From the NCBI GenBank assembly GCA_025449515.1, contig JANWJI010000141.1, forward strand, positions 1 through 5,066: DNA of 5,066 nucleotides, in the 5' to 3' direction. The notes beneath the pieces are model-generated. The model had not been told where the DNA came from and did not search any database. It worked only from the letters and a program-made list of their open reading frames with translations. The translations under genes and the position numbers were made by a program. This document shows positions 1 to 4,980 of the stretch, one piece after another; position 1 is the stretch's first letter; the number at the start of each line of letters is the position of its first letter. The DNA is from Nitrososphaeraceae archaeon (GTDB lineage: Archaea > Thermoproteota > Nitrososphaeria > Nitrososphaerales > Nitrososphaeraceae).

Positions 1-123
1 AAAATTTATAGAACATCCAAAATAAATAATGTGTACTTGCATTAATAGAATACTAAATAATGAATATACAAGACCTACTGTCGTTGGAATAATAAAATGA
101 AAGAAAGTAATATTCACTCGTAT

Positions 124-182
124 AACGAATGATCGATAGGGATCCGATCATCTGTTATCGATCTGATAGTTTAGTATTCGTT
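124..182. repeat. Compound inverted repeat in gene-free 1-240 region
   Basis: Two nested inverted repeats lie here. The outer arms, aacgaat at 124-130 and attcgtt at 176-182, pair perfectly over 7 bases. The inner arms, gatcgata at 131-138 and tatcgatc at 156-163, pair perfectly over 8 bases and directly abut the outer 5' arm. On the 3' side 12 bases (164-175) would bulge out. Four GATC sites fall within 33 bases. It lies downstream of the minus-strand gene ending at 241, so it could shape that transcript's 3' end, but no T-run follows. I see no gene in 1-240. Function unknown. Confidence 0.4.
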
Positions 183-240
183 CACATAAATTGTAGAAGG
201 TATTACGGAACAGGGGCTATATCTATCTTGCTTTTCAGGA

Positions 241-588
241 CTACTCTCTTTTTACAAGTACATAGTGTGGTATATTTGCAATAGTCGCTGGATACGAAGA
301 GTAAAATTCCCAGCCTGACGCAAATAGGGTTCTTGCTTCATCTATATTTGTTATAGTAACGATATCGATCACGCTTCTTCGTTTAAAAATTGGTTTATTG
401 CTGTTACTCATTTGGATCTGTGCCTGTTGTGGCGAGGAGGTTTGCAGGAATTTGTGTGTATGTTCCATGCCATTTTCATCGATTAGTTTCCATCTTGATT
501 TTCCGGTCTCCGGATCTTCACCCACCTTATCGAACCCAATTAGTTGATTCGGATATCCGGCTGCCTTGCATCTGTTACATTCTTGCAT
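241..588 (-). CDS. Hypothetical small protein, CxxC/HxH N-terminus
   Basis: I do not recognise a named family. The 115-residue product begins MQECNRCK: C4 and C7 form a CxxC pair, and H43 and H45 (MEHTHK) follow about 35 residues later, which together could bind one zinc ion as a small ribbon. Residues 10-48 have a beta-rich look (IGFDKV, GKSRWKLIDENG). Residues 49-71 are a polar Q/S/N linker. Residues 72-115 form a second compact unit (DEARTLFASGWEF, then PHYVLVKRE), a beta-alpha-beta pattern reminiscent of DUF4177-like short domains; that is inference. No signal peptide or membrane segment. ATG 588 is chosen because the frame is closed by TAA six bases upstream. An identical ATG-CAA-GAA copy lies 17 bases further upstream, out of frame. 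No Shine-Dalgarno site is seen. A weak TATA-like acaatatct lies on the minus strand at about 632-640. Short zinc-binding proteins of this layout are familiar in ammonia-oxidising archaea. Confidence 0.75.
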   Translation of the reverse strand: MQECNRCKAAGYPNQLIGFDKVGEDPETGKSRWKLIDENGMEHTHKFLQTSSPQQAQIQMSNSNKPIFKRRSVIDIVTITNIDEARTLFASGWEFYSSYPATIANIPHYVLVKRE

Positions 589-607
589 CTGTTACATTCT
601 TGCATCT
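566..607. repeat. 17-bp tandem repeat over a start codon
   Basis: The unit ttgcatctgttacattc occurs at 566-582 and 583-599, and a partial third copy (ttgcatct) at 600-607. On the minus strand each full copy contains ATGCAAGAATGTAACAG, the first codons of the CxxC protein. Because 17 is not a multiple of three, the upstream ATG (605-603) reads into another frame and stops after 21 codons, while the ATG at 588 reads the full protein. The 9-mer AGATGCAAG occurs both at the start codon and at the second cysteine codon, which would allow replication slippage to create the duplication. Confidence 0.9.
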
Positions 608-609
608 TT

Positions 610-762
610 TTTGGCGGTTTTGATGCTTCCGCAGATATTGTTGTTGACAATGGCCTTGATCTGCAAGATTTGCTAATAATTTATGTGACACCTATAAGAG
701 AGGGAGGCGCTACTCGCAGATTATATGTTGATTGGAATATTATTGGTAGCATTCTTCGTTAA
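610..762 (+). pseudogene. Possible 3' remnant of an unknown gene
   Basis: From about 613 to the TAA at 760-762 the plus strand reads as convincing protein: GGFDASADIVVDNGLDLQDL is followed by LIIYVTPIREGGATRRLYVD and then WNIIGSILR. Codons are strongly of the purine-N-pyrimidine type (gat gct tcc gca gat att gtt gtt gac aat ggc), as in real genes. The 5' part is missing: immediately upstream lie the divergent minus-strand gene and its tandem repeat, where this frame loses any coding character and no start is credible. I read it as the surviving C-terminus of a lost gene. Family not recognised. It could instead be chance open frame in the upstream region of the divergent gene. Confidence 0.35.
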
Positions 763-822
763 GATTTACAATTTACATAAAGGGTTTTTCGATACGAAAG
801 AAAATCATATCTACATCCTCGT

Positions 823-882
823 GAGATAGCACACTCCCATTGGACTAGCATGTTCCACACCCCGACAGAGCTAGCACACTCC
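823..882. repeat. Short direct repeats around tagcacactcc
   Basis: The 15-mer gagatagcacactcc at 823-837 recurs as gagctagcacactcc at 868-882, with 14 of 15 bases matching and an offset of 45 bases. A weaker relative, ctagcatgttccac, sits between them at 845-858. The sequence is less AT-rich than its surroundings. On the minus strand, 759-911 is an open frame rich in W and C (WNMLVQWECAISRG), which could be a further coding relic, but the W/C motifs largely reflect the DNA repeat. No function can be assigned. Confidence 0.5.
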
Positions 883-890
883 AACAGGTT

Positions 891-936
891 TTTAGATAGC
901 TTACCGCAAGCCTAATGCTGCAAGGCTCTATCTAAA
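891..936. repeat. Hairpin with 9-bp perfect stem
   Basis: tttagatag at 891-899 is exactly complementary to ctatctaaa at 928-936. Inside, agcct (909-913) can pair with aggct (923-927), closing a 9-base loop and leaving a 9-base bulge (900-908) on the 5' side. It lies just downstream, on the minus strand, of the frameshifted gene ending at 943. No U-run follows on either strand, so it is not a classical terminator. It could be a processing structure, a small RNA, or a relic of a small mobile element. Confidence 0.5.
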
Positions 937-942
937 GTGGGC

Positions 943-1186
943 TTACATTATGATAGAGGGCTTTTCTCGTGCTGCGACAATCACACCTAGGATGAGTCCG
1001 TTATCAAATTTTGATTGTATAGTTCCCTTCAAAAAAAGAATTTTTTCAATGTGTATGTTGACTTCGGGGAGAACGTCCACCCAGCTTTTCTACTCTTTCC
1101 CACCAGGAGTGGAACATATCTAGATCAGCGATATTATCTTTACAGGTGTGGTCGGGCCACATACTTCCATCATTTAAACAACTCAT
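943..1186 (-). pseudogene. Small unknown gene with one frameshift
   Basis: Starting at ATG 1186-1184, directly after an in-frame TAA, the minus strand reads MSCLNDGSMWPDHTCKDNIA and then DLDMFHSWWERVE. At the AAAA run (plus-strand tttt, 1086-1089) the coding character moves to another frame, which continues SWVDVLPEVNIHIEKILFLK, GTIQSKFDNGLILGVIVAAR and EKPSIIM to TAA at 945-943. Removing one A joins the two halves into an 80-residue protein. Both halves have strong coding-type codon periodicity. Without the repair, the first frame stops at 1046 after 46 residues. No family is recognised; the C-terminal half looks like a small globular alpha/beta fold and no membrane segment is evident. A plus-strand open frame across 1015-1275 needs a TTG start and looks like the shadow of this gene. 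A sequencing error in the A-run would restore an intact gene. Confidence 0.5.
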
Positions 1187-1204
1187 TTACCCTTCATTCA
1201 TCTA

Positions 1205-1315
1205 GAAGAGTTGAGGGCCATGTACGATCTTGCATATGTAGACTATTATGGACTCACAAAGCATTCAGGCTATAACTATCGGCGCGAAAATGGTCCAGAA
1301 AAGCCAGATATTTAG
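1205..1315 (+). pseudogene. Possible 3' remnant of an unknown gene
   Basis: The plus strand reads EELRAMYDLAYVDYYGLTKH followed by SGYNYRRENGPEKPDI, ending in TAG at 1313-1315. The tyrosine- and charge-rich composition and the codon pattern look like a genuine protein C-terminus. The frame is closed by TAA at 1175-1177, and the only in-frame ATG (1220) would give 31 residues. It lies head to head with the frameshifted minus-strand gene starting at 1186, so it could be a very short divergent gene, but a truncated relic is more likely. Not recognised. Confidence 0.35.
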
Positions 1316-1377
1316 TAACTGAACCTTATCTGATGCTATTAAAAGTTTCATCAACTAGAATGGCAATGGTCCAGAAA
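1289..1377. repeat. 13-bp direct repeat pair
   Basis: aatggtccagaaa occurs at 1289-1301 and again at 1365-1377, 76 bases apart. The first copy falls in the last codons of the plus-strand relic ending at 1315, and in both copies one frame reads NGPE. This suggests a partial local duplication of that relic's 3' end, followed by divergence. No other function is evident. Confidence 0.6.
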
Positions 1378-1606
1378 TAATAAGCAAAAGTTGCAAGTTT
1401 TAGAAGAATCATATCAGTCATAAAGATAATGTGACGAAGTAAAATACGATGCAATAAAATTATCAGACGACCTAGTGTCTTTATGCGTTAAATTCAAAAG
1501 GTTTAGAGAGGAAATCGTTTGGCGGCACTCACTCACTAAATTGCTGCTTGGGATAAGAAATAATACAAGGACGACCGATGAGAAAATACTAGAGGATCTA
1601 ATTCGA
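1343..1606 (+). other. In-frame coding-like sequence before P5C dehydrogenase
   Basis: The frame of the downstream dehydrogenase stays protein-like well upstream of its likely ATG. From 1343 it reads through KQKLQVLEESYQS, meets stops at 1421-1423 and 1427-1429, then continues CDEVKYDAIKLSDDLVSLCV, KFKRFREEIVWRHSLTKLLL and GIRNNTRTTDEKILEDLIR into the enzyme's first methionine. GTG at 1475 could start a 567-residue product. The segment looks helical and charged. It resembles nothing in known P5C dehydrogenases, which begin near FENE, so I take it for the remains of a different gene that happens to share the frame. An AT-rich stretch at about 1552-1568 (ataagaaataatac) is a weak TATA candidate for the dehydrogenase. 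Confidence 0.3.
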
Positions 1607-3178
1607 ATGGGATTTGAAAATGAATATACTCTCAAAAACTACCTGAAATCAAAAGATGAGAGGATATTTCATGAAAACTATGAGAAAGCATTAAAAGATA
1701 TCAAATCTCGTTTCGGTAAAAAATACTCAATGATCATTAACGGTAAGCATTATAATTCTTCAGAGACATTTATTGACACTTCGCCAATAGACAAAAGAAT
1801 AAGATTGGGCTATTTCCCGTTGGCAACTTCAAAACATGTGAGGACGGCCATCAAAGCAGCCAAGACAGCATTTGAGAGATGGGGGAAAGCTAATTATGAA
1901 TCTCGTATTAACATCTGCTACACTGCAGCAGATATAATATCCAAGCGTAAATTTGAATTAGCAGCATGGATTTCTTATGAAAATGGTAAAAACAGGTATG
2001 AGGCCATTGCTGACGTAGATGAAGCAATTGATTTCATCAGATATTATTCTAAAGAGATGGAAAGAAATAATGGCTTCGTAGTCCAAACTAAGAATGCAGA
2101 TTCAAACGAAAGAAGCAAGAGTTTGATGAAGCCGTATGGTGTTTGGGCTGTAATCAGTCCATTCAATTTTCCTTTTGCCATCTTAACGGGAATGAGTATA
2201 GCAGTAATTGTTACTGGCAACACGGTAGTTCTAAAACCTGCAAGTGATACTCCTATTATTGGAAGTCTATTTGTAGAAATTTTGAAAAAAGCAGGCTTAC
2301 CTGATGGAGTACTAAACCTTGTGACAGGTTCTGGAGGAAAGATCGGAAAAGCAATTGTTGCAAGTCGCGATGTTGCGGGTATCGTGTTTACAGGTTCCAA
2401 AATGGTGGGACACAAAATTATGGAAGATTCCAGTAGTGTTATACCAAGGCCAGTTATCGCAGAACTTGGGGGTAAGAATCCAGTAATAGTTACCGAAAAT
2501 GCAGATATTAATAAGGCTGCAGAAGGGATCATAAAAGCTGCATTTAGCTATTCTGGCCAGAAATGCAGCGCGTGCTCTAGAGTTTATGTACAGAAAAACA
2601 TAAAGAAATTATTGATGCAAAAAGTAGTCGAGAAGACAAGGAATTTCTCTATTGGGAATCCCCTAGACCAAGATGTATTCATGGGTCCATTAATTAATCT
2701 GAATGCGTATACGAATTATCAGAAATTCGCAAAAATCGCCTTCAGAGATGGTAGGGTAATATTCGGCGGAACTGTGAAACGACAAGGTAATTTGAAGCAT
2801 GGATATTATGTCGAACCAACCATTGTTGAGGAGCTGCCCAAAAGCCATATGTTATTTAAAGAAGAGCTATTTGTACCGATCCTATGTATAGCAGCATACA
2901 AAGATCTTGATGAAGCGTTAAAATTATGCAACGAGTCAGAATACGGACTGACGTCAGGCATTTATAGCACGAAAAAGGAAGAGATCGATAGGTTTCTTGA
3001 TAACTCGAAATCCGGGGTAGTGTACGTTAATAGGGCTGCGAGTGCTACAACTGGCGCTATGGTGGCTTCTCAACCATTTGGTGGTTGGAAAGATTCTGGT
3101 ACGACGGGCAAAGGAGCAGGAGGACCATATTATTTAACTCAATTTCTAAGGGAGCAGAGCCAGACTGTTGTTACCTAA
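1607..3178 (+). CDS. pruA: L-glutamate gamma-semialdehyde (P5C) dehydrogenase
   Basis: A cytoplasmic NAD-dependent aldehyde dehydrogenase that oxidises glutamate semialdehyde, the hydrated open form of pyrroline-5-carboxylate, to glutamate: the second step of proline breakdown. From ATG 1607 it has 523 residues, close to the roughly 516 of Thermus PruA, and its opening (FENEYTLKNY, then FGKKYSMIINGK) aligns with the usual P5CDH N-terminus. Motifs in order: ENGKNRYEAIADVDEAIDFI at 125-144, typical of P5CDH; PFNFP at 185-189 with catalytic N187; NAD-binding K210 in LKPASDTP; FTGSKMVG at 261-268; general base E286 in AELGGKNP; nucleophile C320 in GQKCSACSR; E420/F422 in KEELFVP, where the usual glycine before P is valine; and QPFGGWKDSGTTGKGAGGP near the C-terminus. 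A GAGGA 10 bases upstream of the ATG supports this start; a GTG at 1475 would add 44 unrelated residues. It converges with proline dehydrogenase, the enzyme for the preceding step, across 201 bases. Confidence 0.95.
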   Translation: MGFENEYTLKNYLKSKDERIFHENYEKALKDIKSRFGKKYSMIINGKHYNSSETFIDTSPIDKRIRLGYFPLATSKHVRTAIKAAKTAFERWGKANYESRINICYTAADIISKRKFELAAWISYENGKNRYEAIADVDEAIDFIRYYSKEMERNNGFVVQTKNADSNERSKSLMKPYGVWAVISPFNFPFAILTGMSIAVIVTGNTVVLKPASDTPIIGSLFVEILKKAGLPDGVLNLVTGSGGKIGKAIVASRDVAGIVFTGSKMVGHKIMEDSSSVIPRPVIAELGGKNPVIVTENADINKAAEGIIKAAFSYSGQKCSACSRVYVQKNIKKLLMQKVVEKTRNFSIGNPLDQDVFMGPLINLNAYTNYQKFAKIAFRDGRVIFGGTVKRQGNLKHGYYVEPTIVEELPKSHMLFKEELFVPILCIAAYKDLDEALKLCNESEYGLTSGIYSTKKEEIDRFLDNSKSGVVYVNRAASATTGAMVASQPFGGWKDSGTTGKGAGGPYYLTQFLREQSQTVVT

Positions 3179-3180
3179 TC

Positions 3181-3196
3181 AAAGGCTCTTTTTTTA
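3181..3196 (+). terminator. T-run after P5C dehydrogenase
   Basis: Seven consecutive T (3189-3195) begin ten bases after the dehydrogenase stop codon. Archaeal polymerase commonly terminates at such runs without a hairpin. No stable stem precedes it. Confidence 0.45.
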
Positions 3197-3328
3197 GAAA
3201 GACTAGTGCGATACTACTTTGTTAAACACATGCTACCGTAATAGTAAGGTAACATCATCTTAATCTCAATTCAGTCAAAGATTGTATTGCCTGACTACGT
3301 TTTTGCCTCATACTCTAACAATGCAAGG

Positions 3329-3348
3329 GTTAAAAAGAGCGTTTTAAC
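3329..3348. terminator. Hairpin between convergent genes
   Basis: gttaaaa (3329-3335) pairs with ttttaac (3342-3348) around a six-base loop. Read on the minus strand it lies about 30-50 bases beyond the proline dehydrogenase stop and includes a T5 run (plus-strand aaaaa at 3332-3336), so it is best placed to end that transcript. On the plus strand it carries four T in its 3' arm and could act as a backup terminator for the opposing gene. The remaining spacer (3197-3328) shows nothing else. Confidence 0.4.
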
Positions 3349-3379
3349 AATCCTTATAACAGTAGCTGCATTTGGCATC

Positions 3380-4231
3380 TCATGGCTGAAGAATAGATCT
3401 TGCTAGTAATAAGATATTTCTCTTTCTCTCTCTAATTCTTCGTATAGAGTATGGAAGCCATTGATTACCATATGGTATATATTCAGACGTCTTAAACTTT
3501 CTTTTTACAAGTATTTCCTTCAACTCATTGTGAATACCCATAAGTAGCTGAAATTCGAATTTCCTTCTATCGGTTCCAAACTTTTCTGATAACGCGATTG
3601 CATTGTCGATGAGTCTAGGATCATGTGTTGCGATGGCAAAGATATTATTTCTATTCTTATCCTCAAATAACATTTTTGTCAATTTGGAGAAGTTTGAGTT
3701 GATCTCACTCATTGACTGAAAGGCGTTCTCTTCACGTTGTCTATATGCACCTTTCACTATTCTAACATTTGCTCCTTCTTCTAACAAATGCAACAAGTCA
3801 CTTGCGCTCCTCCTAAGATAGGATTGAAGAGCTACTCCTATCGATGAATTCTCCTTAAAAAGATCAAGGTAGATCGAAATCGTATTTTGGACATATTCAA
3901 AGGATTCGATGTCTATCCACATAAATTTGCCTAGGCTTCTAGCTTTTTTAGAGATTTGCCTAAGATTATGTGAACATTCTTCATAACCTCTCTTTAATCC
4001 GACTTGAGTTGGTTTCACTGATACACTTCCGTCGATTCCATTCTTATTGATGAAATCTAATATCAAAGAATATTCTTTTACTGTCAGTTCAATACTATTA
4101 TTATCAGTATTATCTTCGCCGAGGAAATTCAAAATTGCAGAGATTCCTCTCTTATTGGAATTTCTGGCTGCTGATAATGCATCTTTACAAGTTGTACCTG
4201 AGACCCACTTTCTGGCTACCCGAAACAACAA
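3380..4231 (-). CDS. putB: Proline dehydrogenase, monofunctional (FAD)
   Basis: Oxidises L-proline to pyrroline-5-carboxylate with FAD and passes the electrons towards the respiratory quinone pool, probably at the membrane face. The 283 residues form the PRODH barrel, with motifs matching the Thermus/Bacillus single-domain type: ISAILNFLGED at 30-40; SVKPTQVGL at 71-79 with K73; WIDIES at 105-110 with D107; VALQSYLRR at 133-141; VRIVKGAYRQRE at 156-167; IATHDPRLI at 200-208; FEFQLLMGI at 225-233; and YIPYGNQWLPYSIRRIRER at 251-269. In the last, Y251, R264, R265 and E268 correspond to E. coli PutA Y540, R555, R556 and E559. All substrate residues are present, so the enzyme is probably active. 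The N-terminus is odd: the frame has no ATG or GTG before the TTG at 4231. Five codons upstream, ACG TTA CTT GAA AGA reads as the expected MLLER with ATG changed to ACG. Thermus PRODH has extra N-terminal helices missing here. No clear TATA box; AT-rich stretches lie at about 4316-4330 and 4344-4354. Confidence 0.93.
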   Translation of the reverse strand: MLFRVARKWVSGTTCKDALSAARNSNKRGISAILNFLGEDNTDNNSIELTVKEYSLILDFINKNGIDGSVSVKPTQVGLKRGYEECSHNLRQISKKARSLGKFMWIDIESFEYVQNTISIYLDLFKENSSIGVALQSYLRRSASDLLHLLEEGANVRIVKGAYRQREENAFQSMSEINSNFSKLTKMLFEDKNRNNIFAIATHDPRLIDNAIALSEKFGTDRRKFEFQLLMGIHNELKEILVKRKFKTSEYIPYGNQWLPYSIRRIRERKRNILLLARSILQP

Positions 4232-4345
4232 TCTTTCAAGTAACGTACCGTTGTGTAGTGCCGGTGGTGAGGCATGGTTTTGTGACCTAGATATTTCAGA
4301 ATACCAATTTTCAGTTACAATAATATACTTACGTTGATTCCTCTA

Positions 4346-4911
4346 TTAAATTTTCATCATCGAACGGTTTGTTTTCAACTGACTATACTGCCTAACATAC
4401 TTCCATGTAGCTACAAAAGCGTTTAAACAAATAGTAAATGGGTTGGTTGATCTGACGAATTTAGTGTCAATGGATATATCGGGCCTAATCCCAATGAAAA
4501 ACGCATCATGTTGATTATTGATTAGGTTATCGTATTCAACTGGAGTAGTTGAAGATATGAATGAGCTGAGAAATCATGCCTTGGTCAGGTACAAATATCA
4601 CGGATTCACTCTATATTTGAGTTCTTTTACAGCATCAATGAGATCTCTACTATTGCAAGATCTCTTTGGTAATTTCGACTATATCTAATCTAATTCCTCT
4701 TAAAAGTCAAGAATCGAATTCATTGGAGCTAAATGTCTGTAGATAAGACTGGTTGAAATATAGTCAATTTCTATCTCTATTCGATTATTGATTTTGTAGT
4801 AACTTCTGTAACAACGCTCAGTACATTGTTATGGTCAAGTACTACCCATGTAACTCTATCTTTGTAAATACAGTTGATATAGTAAATTATGGGTTCAAAG
4901 TTACTATGCAT
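4346..4911 (-). pseudogene. Decayed gene, possibly a thaumarchaeal sensor region
   Basis: Protein-like sequence runs along the minus strand in several frames. ATG 4911 opens a 44-residue frame containing YKDRVTWVVLDHNNVLSVVT and ending at TAG 4777. Reading then shifts to NRIEIEIDYISTSLIYRHLA, up to a stop at 4702-4700; then LLRGIRLDIVEITKEILQ, up to 4652-4650; then SRDLIDAVKELKYRVNP, up to 4600-4598; then VIFVPDQGMISQLIHIF. The last frame, free of stops from 4573 to TAA 4348-4346 (75 codons), contains DAFFIGIRPDISIDTKFVRS and ICLNAFVATWKYVRQYSQLK. The joined protein would be about 190 residues. The order RI...DY...SL, then RG(I/V)(R/K)L...EIT, then ...L...V.EL recalls the N-terminal sensor segment of many Nitrososphaera-type histidine kinases (RIDACVDYTRPSLA ... 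RGVKLRYVTEIT); this is a tentative resemblance from memory. It lies upstream of and co-oriented with proline dehydrogenase. A plus-strand frame at 4557-4688 is a competing reading. Confidence 0.5.
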
Positions 4912-4953
4912 TATTATCTAGAGATCAATTTGGTAAATGTACTTAGAACCCAT
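4889..4953. repeat. 13-bp inverted repeat
   Basis: atgggttcaaagt at 4889-4901 matches the reverse complement of acttagaacccat at 4941-4953 at 12 of 13 positions, with 39 bases between the arms. It spans the start codon (4909-4911) of the decayed minus-strand gene. It could be an operator-like element or fold in RNA. It also resembles the ends of a very small mobile element, but no matching target duplication is visible. Confidence 0.45.
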
Positions 4954-4969
4954 CCCAAAAATAGATAGA

Positions 4970-4976
4970 CATATAG
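4970..4976 (+). promoter_or_regulatory. TATA-like box before transposase
   Basis: catatag is centred about 28 bases upstream of the GTG at 5001, the spacing expected for an archaeal TATA box driving a leaderless transcript. The preceding aaaaatagataga is AT- and purine-rich, as in archaeal BRE/TATA regions. If the element's left end lies near 4981, this promoter would be outside it. Confidence 0.3.
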
Positions 4977-4980
4977 CTTT

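Noticed and set aside
41..143. Minus-strand 33-codon frame ending near 41 (MIGSLSIIRYTSEYYF...)
   Set aside because: Short, AT-driven composition, overlaps the palindrome, and has no promoter or ribosome site.
390..623. Plus-strand open frame of 77 codons
   Set aside because: It lies antisense to the 115-residue CxxC protein, has an implausible composition (rich in C, F, H and P), and its end falls in the tandem repeat.
1015..1275. Plus-strand open frame of 86 residues from a TTG
   Set aside because: The start is poor, and the region reads much better as the frameshifted minus-strand gene (943-1186) and, at its end, as a different plus-strand frame.
1414..1635. Minus-strand open frame of 73 residues
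   Set aside because: Serine- and leucine-rich shadow opposite the dehydrogenase start and its upstream coding-like segment.
2044..2532. Minus-strand open frame of 162 residues
   Set aside because: Entirely antisense to the conserved core of P5C dehydrogenase; its composition is that of a shadow frame.
3201..3347. Small open frames in the convergent spacer
   Set aside because: All are under about 20 codons, with no coding-type codon pattern.
4047..4337. Plus-strand open frame of 96 residues
   Set aside because: Antisense to the N-terminal part of proline dehydrogenase and its upstream region.
4383..4688. Plus-strand frame with only one TGA (4512-4514), including a 43-codon ATG frame from 4557 (MNELRNHALVRYKYHGF...)
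   Set aside because: It looks fairly protein-like, but the opposite strand gives a longer 75-codon stretch and a coherent chain of segments. This remains the closest call in the window.
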